Source: Nitrospirota bacterium (GTDB lineage: Bacteria > Nitrospirota > Nitrospiria > Nitrospirales > Nitrospiraceae). Taken from it: 8,478 bases of DNA. The stretch is taken from the NCBI GenBank assembly GCA_016222925.1, contig JACRQB010000234.1:1-8478 (forward strand), in the 5' to 3' direction. This document shows, one piece after another, positions 1 to 6,717 of this stretch. Every line of letters starts with the position of its first letter. Positions within the stretch are counted from its first letter, which is position 1. Made by a program: the position numbers and the translations under genes. The notes beneath the pieces are model-generated. The model was not told where the DNA came from. It ran no database searches and saw only the letters and a program-made list of their open reading frames with translations.

Positions 1-533
1 AACCGGGATCGGAAGACTGGGCCGTTCGTTTCGTTTTTTCTCCCTCGTTCGGCCTTACCGATGTCGATCGGCTTGATCCGCTTCGATCCTTGCTGCAACT
101 CAATCAATGCGCCCTCGGCGAAATACTCATCATCGCCGCACAGCTGCACTTCCATTTCCATGTTGGGCATGTCCATCACTTTCTGGACGAACTCCTCGGG
201 CATGCGCACGTCCGTTTTCCGCTTCTTCGACTCTGCCGCCTCTTGGCGACCAAAGGCTTCCAGTCGATACCGCTTGGTGCGAAGAACAGCGCTCGCGCCG
301 CAGGGATCTTTCTCTGGGTCGGCCCCCACGCGAGTCGCTAAGGACGCTTGCTGAAGGACTTTCTTGACGTCTTCCGGCGAATTAGCCTTTTCCATCGGAA
401 TGCGCCCGATCTCCAGCGCTTTGTGCGCCTCGTCGGGCGATAGATTGACCTCAATCGCCCACACGCCACTGTTCCCTGCCGCAAGGACTCCGATCAAGCC
501 CACCAGCGACGCAATCCGTTTGCGAACCGTCAT
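1..533 (-). CDS. Exported protein of unknown function (C-terminus beyond window)
   Basis: Reading leftward from an ATG at 533-531, the frame stays open for 177 codons to the window edge, so the C-terminus is missing. The start is preceded by an AAGGAAGG-type ribosome binding site about 2-5 nt away. Residues 1-26 form a classical Sec signal peptide: a basic N-region (RKR), a hydrophobic core (ASLVGLIGVLAAG) and a likely cleavage after V-W-A. The mature part is hydrophilic and charged, with a K/R/E-rich middle (around residues 100-115) and two visible cysteines (in DPCGAS and QLCGDD). I recognise no family or catalytic motif. It follows maf in the same direction after an 82-nt gap that contains a strong hairpin, so it may be co-transcribed with the dus-maf operon or have its own control. 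A periplasmic or outer-surface location is inferred from the signal peptide; the function is unknown. Confidence 0.8.
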   Translation of the reverse strand, partial: MTVRKRIASLVGLIGVLAAGNSGVWAIEVNLSPDEAHKALEIGRIPMEKANSPEDVKKVLQQASLATRVGADPEKDPCGASAVLRTKRYRLEAFGRQEAAESKKRKTDVRMPEEFVQKVMDMPNMEMEVQLCGDDEYFAEGALIELQQGSKRIKPIDIGKAERGRKNETNGPVFRSR

Positions 534-545
534 GCCTTCCTTTTA

Positions 546-564
546 TCTCGCCGATATGGCGAGA
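546..564 (-). promoter_or_regulatory. Perfect hairpin in the 5' leader of the exported-protein gene
   Basis: TCTCGCC (546-552) and GGCGAGA (558-564) are a perfect 7-bp inverted repeat around a 5-nt loop. On the leftward transcript the stem is followed directly by TAAAAGGAAGGC and the ATG at 533, so it sits just 5' of the ribosome binding site. There is no U-tract after the stem on either strand, which argues against a simple intrinsic terminator. It could be an RNA structure affecting translation or stability, an operator, or a processing site; the sequence alone cannot decide between these. Confidence 0.5.
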
Positions 565-615
565 CCCAACGTATTAGGCACAATCAGATGAATGGGGTGC
601 ATTGTAGGTGAACCC

Positions 616-1176
616 TCATGCCTTTGCAATTAGGAGACGAACCGATTCCAGTTCGCATATGGTTGACGTCGATACAGGTCCTCGACGTTCACGAGAAGAG
701 GATAACCGGCTGACCGAAGCAGATGCGCCACAAGCTTCAGCGGTAATCCCACCACGGTCGTATAGTCGCCGACGATCCGCTTGCTCGATGTTCGCTTTCA
801 TCCAGACTTCCGCCGTGGCCACCTCCACTGATTCAATATGCCGCGCTCGGTCGCATAAGGCGACGGCCGTATGGACCTGATGGGAACGGCCGGCCAGACG
901 CGCCAGCATGGCGCGTGCATCTGCAAGATCGACCGGCTTCCCGAGCAGTTGGCCATCGAGATCGATCACAGTATCGCTGCCGAGTACGAGGGCTTGCGGC
1001 CTCATACATGCCACGGATCGTGCTTTTTCGAGTGCAAAGCGTCTGACCTGTTCAATGGGCGACAATCCGACCGTGGGATGCTCATGGAACTCCGACGGGC
1101 ACACCTCGAAGGAAAGGCCCAGCAGTGCCAGGAGTTCCTGGCGGCGCGGCGAACTCGACGCCAGCACTAGCTGCAT
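616..1176 (-). pseudogene. maf: Maf/YhdE-type nucleotide pyrophosphatase, internally deleted and frameshifted
   Basis: Intact Maf proteins hydrolyse non-canonical or modified nucleoside triphosphates to monophosphates in the cytoplasm. The N-terminal two thirds is clearly Maf: LASSSPRRQELLALLGL at residues 4-20, the FALEKARS helix, LGSDTVIDLDGQLLGKP around 65-81 and the SHQVHTAVAL segment. After VATAEVWMKANIEQ the frame departs from the family and ends at a TGA (616-618). The family C-terminus instead appears in another frame from about 780 down to a TAA at 630-632: KRIVGDYTTVVGLPL, then LLRSAGYPLLVN. About 25 residues expected between these blocks, including the K-A-G-x-Y-x-I-Q-G motif that carries active-site residues, are absent. 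One out-of-frame deletion with its junction near 775-795 would explain both defects. The ATG at 1176-1174 overlaps the end of dus by 10 nt, consistent with translational coupling. The product as written should be inactive. An assembly error is possible, but a loss of this size is not a simple base-calling slip. Confidence 0.85.
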
Positions 1177-2342
1177 CGTGAGACCAGCACGCTCGGTTCT
1201 TCGGCTGATTCGGCCTGGGGCAGATCCGTGATGGCTTCCGGCCGATCGCGGAACTCTGCGAGGAGGGCACGGAGCTCTTCGACAGATGAGACCCGCACCA
1301 TCTGTGCGCGAAGCGAGGCGGCATGTGGAAAGCCTTTACAGTACCAGCCCAGATGTTTACGCATACGATAGAATTGTTTTTCCCCAACCAGCGCCTGGAA
1401 CTGTTGCGCATGGTCGACCAACAGGGCGAAGCGTTCGTTCAGCGACACCTCGCCGGGATCTCGTCCGAGGTCAGTACTATTCATACCCCGGTCTCGTACG
1501 CGGGCCTGCTCTATCGAGCGAAAGAACCACGGCGCACCAAGCACACCCCGCCCGACCAACACTCCATCAACCCCGGTTTCGCGTACTCGTCCCGCGATGT
1601 CGTCAAGGCGCTGAATGTCCCCATTCCCCAATAACAATGTTCCGGTTCCCTTTACCAGTGCCACAGCACGGGCAATCGCCGACCAATCCGCCAGACCTCG
1701 ATACATCTGCTGGAGCGTTCGCCCATGGAGCGAGATCACGGCTGGTTGTTCCCTCAAGAGCTCTTCGACCCATCCCTCAACCGTCACCGAGTCATACCCA
1801 ATCCGGGTCTTCACGGACAGGGGCAGTTGACGGCGCGGGGTTGGACCAGCTTTACCGCGCCGTTGATTCAGGCGTTCAAACATGGCAATTCGCGCCGGCT
1901 TAAAGCCCGCTTGTTCGAACGTCTGTCCGCTCGCCCAATCCTCGATTCCACGCTTGGCTGCCTGCATGATCGTGCGAGCCAGTTCTGGAGTGCGGATCAG
2001 CCCGGCGCCTGATCCGGACGACGCCACGCTCTTCGACGGGCACCCCATGTTGATGTCCAGTCCGTCGAAGCCCAGCTCACACACCACCTGTGCCGCCAAG
2101 TAAAAAAGCTCCGGGGATTTCCCATAGAGCTGCGCCACGATCGGACGCTCCCTCTCGCTGTACAGAAGCGTCTCCAATTGAATCTCCGGTCCGTGACAGA
2201 CGTCATGGACATGCGTAAATTCTGTAAAGCTGACATCCGGCTTTCCCTGCTGGGCGATGACAGATCGAAAGCAAGCATCGGTGACACCATCCATTGGAGA
2301 CAATCCAATGATCGGACGTGGGAGATTCAGCCAAAAGCTCAT
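1167..2342 (-). CDS. dus: tRNA-dihydrouridine synthase family protein
   Basis: This FMN-dependent TIM-barrel enzyme should reduce uridine to dihydrouridine in tRNA, using NADPH in known members. Family signatures over 391 residues are, in order: GLSPMDGVTD (13-22, FMN-binding loop), VAQLYG (69-74), DINMGCPSK with the likely catalytic Cys101, GSGAGL (110-115), LSVKTRIGYD (175-184), ISLHGRT (203-209), GNGDI (239-243) and DGVLVGRGVLGAPWFF (259-274). A C-terminal helical domain follows, with QFYRMRKHLGWYCKGFP. About 35 extra residues lie between TIMQAAKRG and LPLSVK compared with short family members. I start at the ATG at 2342 because the preceding gene's TGA is at 2344-2346, leaving one nucleotide between; an upstream in-frame extension to 2456 would lie inside that gene and lacks family similarity. 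The stop overlaps the maf start by 10 nt. Which tRNA position it modifies (DusA, B or C type) cannot be told from this sequence, and no specific subfamily symbol is justified. Confidence 0.93.
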   Translation of the reverse strand: MSFWLNLPRPIIGLSPMDGVTDACFRSVIAQQGKPDVSFTEFTHVHDVCHGPEIQLETLLYSERERPIVAQLYGKSPELFYLAAQVVCELGFDGLDINMGCPSKSVASSGSGAGLIRTPELARTIMQAAKRGIEDWASGQTFEQAGFKPARIAMFERLNQRRGKAGPTPRRQLPLSVKTRIGYDSVTVEGWVEELLREQPAVISLHGRTLQQMYRGLADWSAIARAVALVKGTGTLLLGNGDIQRLDDIAGRVRETGVDGVLVGRGVLGAPWFFRSIEQARVRDRGMNSTDLGRDPGEVSLNERFALLVDHAQQFQALVGEKQFYRMRKHLGWYCKGFPHAASLRAQMVRVSSVEELRALLAEFRDRPEAITDLPQAESAEEPSVLVSRCS

Positions 2343-2343
2343 A

Positions 2344-3674
2344 TCAGCTCTCGTACACTGGAACACCGGGTTCGTTGGCAAAACGGTACGCTCGTCGAAG
2401 GTCCTCGGCTTCTCTTTCGGCAATGCTGTGCAACTCTGGCACCACCTCATGGACAAACTCTACAAACCGGTCGACCTTCAGCAGGAAGAAATCGTACGTA
2501 CCGACGAGAGTCCGTGGCTCACGGAACCAGAATGCCACAAATCCATCGAGCGACACAGCACGCTCTCTAAGCCGACGACAGGATTCTACAAACATGTCCT
2601 CTACCTTTCCTCCCCAGTGAAGAATCTCATACGGGAGATAGACGGAACGATAGAGGTCCAACTCTTGGATGTTGGCGGTGTCTTGGCTCCATTCTGCTCC
2701 CGCTGGCTCCATTGTTCCCGCCACAACTCGTGCATATCGATCGTAGGCCTCTGTAAGGTTTTGTATGCTCGATGTCGACATCAGCCCTTCCGACAGTGCG
2801 CGGGCCTCGCAATCCGGCACGACCTGCTCGCCGTTGCTGAGCCGGCGGAACAGTGCCCTATAGCGCCGGGAAAACTCCGCGAATTCATCCACGATCAAGT
2901 CAATCGGTTTCGTATCCACCTCCAGGGCAAGACCCTTCAGGCTGGTGAGCTGTGGATGGCAGAGAATCTGATCGAGCATCTCGAACAAGACGGTCGGAAT
3001 GGGGGCGGCATGGGCATCGACCCAGGCAGGAAGCGCATCATCGCTTATATCACCCACTAGTCGTGACGCAAGGGCTCGGTGTGATTCATGAATGGCCAGA
3101 CCCGCCACGTGAATCTCAACCACACGGTCCATGGGAAACTCGTTGAGAAATGTTTCGATAAATCGTGTGAGTGACATGGTCCGATGCGCATCGGAATATC
3201 GAAACACCGTCCAGAGATGGCCCACGTCCAAGACCAGCCCACAGGGAGCCTGTTCGCTGACGACCCGAAAAAATCTTGGGATGGACATCGTCCCTGCGAC
3301 AAAGTATGTGAGGGGCGGCATTTCAAGCAGCACCAACGGTGTGCTCCCATTGAGATTATCAGTTGCTCTGCAGCCTCGGAGATTTCCTGTCTAAACGCCG
3401 TCGAATCGGCCATCTCGGGTTGCGTGACCCACAACCCTTCGCCATGATATGTCAGTAGACCGTCGCCGGCCTCTTTCCTGGTGGATGCCAAAGCCATCGA
3501 TGTCGTACGGAACACTTCAAGGTAGGCAGGCGGCACTTGACGTTCTTGTAGACTTCGCCGCAAGTTAGCAAGGTCCGGAGCATGAATATCGACGGAAAGC
3601 CCCAGCCCATGCACCGGAATGGTCCCGAGCCGACGAATGAACTCCCTATGATAAGGCCCACTCGACGCCATCAT
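2344..3674 (-). pseudogene. DUF692-like TIM-barrel protein with extra C-terminal domain, one-base frameshift
   Basis: Two leftward reading frames together encode one protein of about 440 residues. The first, from the ATG at 3674, gives GLGLSVDIHAPDL (residues 23-35), PAYLEVF, LTYHGEGLW (75-82) and then SEAAEQLIIS. At about 3351-3353 the frame changes, and the second continues with NGSTPLVLLEMPPLTYF, CGLVLDVGHLW, DRVVEIHVAGLAIHESHR and TVLFEM, down to a TGA at 2344-2346. The order of His, Glu, Asp and His motifs matches DUF692 (multinuclear non-heme iron oxidase) proteins, whose characterised members such as MbnB modify cysteines in peptides. The metal ligands appear kept. One missing base is enough to explain the break, so this may be a true pseudogene or a sequencing error. 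Roughly the last 200 residues are a charged, mostly helical region outside the usual barrel that I do not recognise. It is probably the first gene of the dus-maf operon. The ATG at 3674 is preferred over a TTG at 3695 because the predicted transcription start lies near 3700. No obvious peptide substrate is encoded next to it. Confidence 0.75.
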
Positions 3675-3706
3675 TTCTCTCTTGCCGACAGTCAAAATGC
3701 ATTCCT

Positions 3707-3736
3707 AGTGTATGCCGGAAAACCATTGAATGACAA
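3707..3736 (-). promoter_or_regulatory. Predicted sigma70-type promoter for the leftward operon
   Basis: Reading leftward, TTGTCA (3736-3731) and TACACT (3712-3707) are separated by 18 nt, with 5/6 and 4/6 matches to the -35 and -10 consensus. Transcription would start near 3700, giving a leader of about 26 nt before the ATG at 3674. The ATG is preceded by an AAGAGAGA purine run that could serve as ribosome binding site. Prediction by eye only. Confidence 0.45.
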
Positions 3737-3750
3737 GGCTTTCAACCTCT

Positions 3751-3779
3751 CATGGCCCCCATGGACCTTCTGCTATACT
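3751..3779 (+). promoter_or_regulatory. Predicted extended -10 promoter for the CBS-PilZ gene, with a small palindrome upstream
   Basis: TGC followed by TATACT (3771-3779) matches an extended -10 element (TGn-TATAAT, 5/6). No good -35 hexamer lies at the usual distance, as expected for extended -10 promoters. A short inverted repeat, CATGG (3751-3755) and CCATG (3759-3763), covers the -35 position and might be a protein-binding site. Transcription would begin around 3786, about 55 nt before the ATG at 3840. Confidence 0.4.
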
Positions 3780-3839
3780 TGGCATACATTGCGGCCAGGA
3801 GGGGGGCAGATTCGTGAGAAAAAAGGACCTCGCTGAGGA

Positions 3840-4616
3840 ATGGCAGACACGGACGGTCAAGAGCCAAAATCCACGGATCACCAGACCATACTGGTTGCAC
3901 ACATGATGACACCCGGCGTAGTCCAGGTGCCGGGAGACGTCTCGGTCACTGAAGCCGCGTCGCTGTTGGAACGCGAACGCATGCCCTGCCTCTTGGTCAA
4001 GGATACCGAGTCTCGTTTCGGACTCATGACACCAACCGACATCGTCAAAAAGGTCGTCGCACAGGGCCTCGAACCGGATGATATCGAGGTCCGCGCCATC
4101 ATGACACGACCGGTCCAATTTATCGAGTACGATCGCGCGATGGACGAGGCGTCAGCGCTCATGATGTCCACCGGGACACCGATCCTCATCGTCACGAAAC
4201 AAAATCAACCGGTCGGCGTCCTCACCGCAAGAGACCTGATCCTTTCTCCAAAGCGATGCTCGACAAAGATCTCAGCCACCATCAGTGTCCTGGAGGGAGA
4301 GGGCGTGGGAGATGAGCATCAGGTCGCCATCTCGCAGCTCAGTCATGCCGGCGCTTCGGTGGAGTCTCCCTCGCTGTTACTGCCGGGGACCAAAGTCCTA
4401 TTGAGCTTTTGCCTCTCTGAGATGATGAGTCCTTTGACCATCCGCGGGAATATCTTGAATACCACGCGAATTGAGCCGGTATCTGGCGCCACCGGTTCCC
4501 TCATAGCCGCACCTCGGGGTATAGAGATACAGTTCGTCGATCTCTCTCCCGCAGACCAGTCCAGAATCAAAGCCTGGGTGCTGGCCAATCTCCCTAAGTC
4601 GTTCGAGTCCTCCTAG
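3840..4616 (+). CDS. CBS-CBS-PilZ-like regulatory protein
   Basis: A soluble protein of 258 residues with no signal peptide or membrane segment. A tandem CBS pair (Bateman module, an adenine-nucleotide sensor in many proteins) occupies about 19-75 (MMTPG at 22-26, GLMTPTDIVKKV at 61-72) and about 85-138 (IMTRPV at 87-92, GVLTARDLIL at 126-135). The C-terminal part, about 140-255, resembles a PilZ domain, with ISQLSHAGASV in the place of the D/N-x-S-x-x-G motif and a closing GIEIQFVDLSPADQSRIKAWV strand-helix typical of the family. The c-di-GMP signature is degenerate: the D/N position is Gln166, and the N-terminal RxxxR is at best R-C-S-T-K (139-143). It may therefore bind c-di-GMP weakly or not at all. 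GAGGA abuts the ATG and AAAGGA lies about 12 nt upstream, so the ribosome binding site is not ideal. The gene is transcribed divergently from the DUF692-like gene. Role inferred: signal integration; target unknown. Confidence 0.8.
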   Translation: MADTDGQEPKSTDHQTILVAHMMTPGVVQVPGDVSVTEAASLLERERMPCLLVKDTESRFGLMTPTDIVKKVVAQGLEPDDIEVRAIMTRPVQFIEYDRAMDEASALMMSTGTPILIVTKQNQPVGVLTARDLILSPKRCSTKISATISVLEGEGVGDEHQVAISQLSHAGASVESPSLLLPGTKVLLSFCLSEMMSPLTIRGNILNTTRIEPVSGATGSLIAAPRGIEIQFVDLSPADQSRIKAWVLANLPKSFESS

Positions 4617-4638
4617 ACCGCACCAGATCCCGCAATCT

Positions 4639-4667
4639 TTGACCAACGTCTGATCCATTGGTACAAT
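4639..4667 (+). promoter_or_regulatory. Strong sigma70-type promoter of the LOG-family gene
   Basis: TTGACC (4639-4644) and TACAAT (4662-4667) are separated by exactly 17 nt, each matching the consensus at 5 of 6 positions. This is the best promoter in the window. Transcription should begin near 4674, which excludes the upstream GTG at 4671 as a start and leaves a leader of about 24 nt before the ATG at 4698. Confidence 0.65.
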
Positions 4668-4697
4668 TTTGTGTCTCACTCAATGGAAAGGGTAGCT

Positions 4698-5753
4698 ATG
4701 AATACAACCGGTAAGTCGTCGCAGGGTCGATCCCGCCCCGTTTTGTCGCGAGATGAGATTCTTCATCAGGTCAGCATCCTTCTTGATAGCCCAGAGGATG
4801 ACCTGCATGCCGCGCTCATGCGAGAGCTCCTGACGGGCATGTTGAAACTCCATGACGCACACTTAGATCTCTTGGATGTGAAAATTGTGAACCGCGCCGT
4901 CAAAGAACTGCGTCATGCATTCGGCGTCTTCAACGGCTATCGGAACCGGCAGAAAGTCAGCATTTTTGGCTCGGCTCGCACCCCCTCCACCGATCCCAAT
5001 TATCAACTCGCCCACCAATTCTCCCAAGCCATCGTCCGGGAAGGGTTCATGGTCATCACCGGTGGGGCAGATGGGATCATGCGTGCCGCTCAAGAGGGTG
5101 CCGGACGCGAGAACAGCTTTGGCGTCAACATTATGCTTCCCTTCGAACAAGGTCCGAACTCCACGATCGCCGATGACCCAAAGCTCATTACCTTCAAATA
5201 CTTTTTCACCCGCAAGTTGATGTTTCAGAAAGAAGCCAACGCCATCGCGCTCTTCCCTGGTGGGTTCGGCACGCATGACGAAGGCTTTGAAATCCTCACG
5301 CTCGCCCAGACGGGCAAGAGTGATCCACAACCGATCATCTGTATTCAGGCCCCCGGCTGCGACTATTGGGACGATTGGTCGGCCTTTGTGACGAGGCAAC
5401 TGTTGAAACGTAAGCTCATCAATGAAGAGGACATGAGTCTCTTCACCATCGTCAATTCCGCAGATGAAGCCGTGAGCCAGATCCTCAGATTCTATCGCCG
5501 CTATCATTCCATGCGCTTTGTGGGACGAGAGCTCGTCATGCGACTGAAACAGACCATTACGCCTGAACAACTTGAACAGATTCGGGACCGATTCGCCGAG
5601 CTCCTATCGGACGGCAGGTTCGAACTTCGCGGTCCACTCGCGGAGGAATTAGACGAACCGGCCCTGCGTGATCTCCCTCGACTCGTGTTCACTTTTAACC
5701 GACGCAGCGCCGGCCGACTTCGCCAATTGATCAGTCACCTGAACGAGTTGTGA
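4698..5753 (+). CDS. LOG-family (TIGR00730-like) protein, long form with extra N- and C-terminal regions
   Basis: A predicted cytoplasmic Rossmann-fold protein of the LOG family, whose characterised members are nucleotide 5'-monophosphate nucleosidases (plant LOG enzymes release cytokinin bases). The core spans about residues 84-265: KVSIFGSAR (86-94), VITGGADGIMRAAQEGA (119-135), FFTRKLMF (169-176) with the conserved Arg-Lys, and PGGFGTHDEGFE (187-198), the nucleotide-binding and catalytic PGGxGTxxE signature. About 85 residues before the core (helical, starting after a basic stretch) and about 85 after it are additional to the short LOG proteins of roughly 200 residues. The total is 351 residues. 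The start at 4698 has a GGAAAGGG ribosome binding site 5 nt upstream; GTG 4671 and ATG 4683 in the same frame are less likely given the promoter. Homologues are sometimes mislabelled as cytochrome d ubiquinol oxidase subunit II, but no membrane segment is present here. Substrate unknown. Confidence 0.88.
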   Translation: MNTTGKSSQGRSRPVLSRDEILHQVSILLDSPEDDLHAALMRELLTGMLKLHDAHLDLLDVKIVNRAVKELRHAFGVFNGYRNRQKVSIFGSARTPSTDPNYQLAHQFSQAIVREGFMVITGGADGIMRAAQEGAGRENSFGVNIMLPFEQGPNSTIADDPKLITFKYFFTRKLMFQKEANAIALFPGGFGTHDEGFEILTLAQTGKSDPQPIICIQAPGCDYWDDWSAFVTRQLLKRKLINEEDMSLFTIVNSADEAVSQILRFYRRYHSMRFVGRELVMRLKQTITPEQLEQIRDRFAELLSDGRFELRGPLAEELDEPALRDLPRLVFTFNRRSAGRLRQLISHLNEL

Positions 5754-5811
5754 GCCATACCGTGCGGGTCGGCATGAACGCGACAGATGTCTTTTAGTCC
5801 TGACCTGGGCA

Positions 5812-5820
5812 TGCTATTCT
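5812..5820 (+). promoter_or_regulatory. Possible extended -10 element before the DHH gene
   Basis: TGC plus TATTCT (5812-5820) fits an extended -10 (4-5 of 6 matches), with only a weak T-rich -35 (TTTTAG near 5792). The transcription start would fall near 5827, just 6 nt before the ATG at 5833, and no ribosome binding site is seen there. This suggests a nearly leaderless mRNA if the element is real. Confidence 0.3.
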
Positions 5821-5832
5821 CTCCCAACTCGT

Positions 5833-6705
5833 ATGGGTAACGTATCTTCTGCACCTCCATTCCAGGATTCTCCGGACATTGTCCTCTACCATGCCGACTG
5901 CTCCGATGGGTTCGGGGCGGCCTGGGCTCTCTGGAAAAAGTTTCCGAGCGCGAGTTTTTTGCCGGTCAAACACGGCCACCCGTCCCCTCCCGATCTCAAG
6001 GATCGCCGTGTCGTGATCGTCGATTTCAGCTACGCTCGACCGATCCTGGAAGCCATGGCCTCCGAGACCAAGGAACTTCTCATTCTGGATCACCATATCA
6101 CCGCCGAACGGATCTTGGAGGGCTTTTCAAACGCCTACTTCGATCAAACAAAGTCCGGCGCCGTCCTGAGCTGGGAATGGGCCCACGGCACGCCGGCTCC
6201 CTGGCTGCTTCAATACATTCAGGACAAGGATTTATGGGCCTGGGCTTTGCCGAACAGTCGAGAAATCAACGCGGCCTTGGCTTCCTACCCCTTTGACTTC
6301 AACGTATGGGATCGCTTTACTCAGTCGACGCTCGAGCAGGAAGGCCGAGCCATCTTGCGGTATGAACAGGAACTGGTCGGTAAACTCGCTGCACAGGCCG
6401 CTGTGGTTGAATTCCAGGGGATCGTCGTTCCCGCCGTGCAAAGCGCGATACTGACCAGCCAAATTGGCGAACGGCTCTCGCCGAATCATCCCTTTTGCCT
6501 GATCTGGCATGACCGCGATGGTCGTCGCTATTTTAGTATGCGTTCCAGTGCCGACGGGACCGATGTTGGGACCATTGCCGCCTCGTTTGGCGGCGGAGGC
6601 CACACCCATGCAGCTGGCTTTTCCGTTCCGTTGGAGAAGGATGGGACTCCTCCGATTGATCATAGATTGCCTCGTGTGATCCAAGGTCGTCGCCAAGCGC
6701 CATAG
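5833..6705 (+). CDS. DHH/DHHA1-family phosphoesterase
   Basis: A predicted cytoplasmic metal-dependent (usually Mn2+) phosphoesterase of 290 residues. The DHH domain contains YHADCSDGFGAAW (19-31, with His20, Asp22 and Asp25 as metal ligands), VVIVDFSY (60-67, Asp64), LILDHH (83-88, the signature) and YIQDKDLWAW (128-137, Asp132). The C-terminal DHHA1 domain ends with FGGGGHTHAAGF (252-263), the substrate-binding glycine-rich motif. All canonical elements are intact. Related enzymes include nanoRNase/pAp phosphatases (NrnA type) and other small nucleotide or phosphoanhydride hydrolases; the exact substrate cannot be read from the sequence. The ATG at 5833 lacks a clear ribosome binding site and the extreme N-terminus (1-15) looks non-conserved, so the true start could differ slightly. 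It lies 79 nt after the LOG gene and 12 nt before the rhomboid gene, with which it probably shares a transcript. Confidence 0.88.
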   Translation: MGNVSSAPPFQDSPDIVLYHADCSDGFGAAWALWKKFPSASFLPVKHGHPSPPDLKDRRVVIVDFSYARPILEAMASETKELLILDHHITAERILEGFSNAYFDQTKSGAVLSWEWAHGTPAPWLLQYIQDKDLWAWALPNSREINAALASYPFDFNVWDRFTQSTLEQEGRAILRYEQELVGKLAAQAAVVEFQGIVVPAVQSAILTSQIGERLSPNHPFCLIWHDRDGRRYFSMRSSADGTDVGTIAASFGGGGHTHAAGFSVPLEKDGTPPIDHRLPRVIQGRRQAP

Positions 6706-6717
6706 CCACAAACCCCT

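Noticed and set aside
61..591. Several rightward ORFs at the left end
   Set aside because: They are antisense to the leftward exported-protein gene, which has a signal peptide, a ribosome binding site and an unbroken frame; none shows family motifs.
2343..2456. N-terminal extension of Dus to 2456
   Set aside because: It would overlap the DUF692-like gene and has no similarity to the family; the ATG at 2342 starts exactly at the family N-terminus.
3779..3793. TTGGCATACATTGC as a sigma54 (-24/-12) promoter before the CBS-PilZ gene
   Set aside because: The GG-to-GC spacing is two bases too short for the strict sigma54 consensus.
3814..3906. Small 30-codon ORF starting at GTG 3814 after AGGAGG (3797-3802), overlapping the CBS-PilZ start
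   Set aside because: The spacer is long (11 nt), the peptide is basic with no recognisable features, and most of it overlaps a better supported gene; a leader peptide cannot be excluded but is not supported.
4671..4697. GTG at 4671 as start of the LOG-family protein
   Set aside because: It lies upstream of the predicted transcription start near 4674, and the ATG at 4698 has the clear ribosome binding site.
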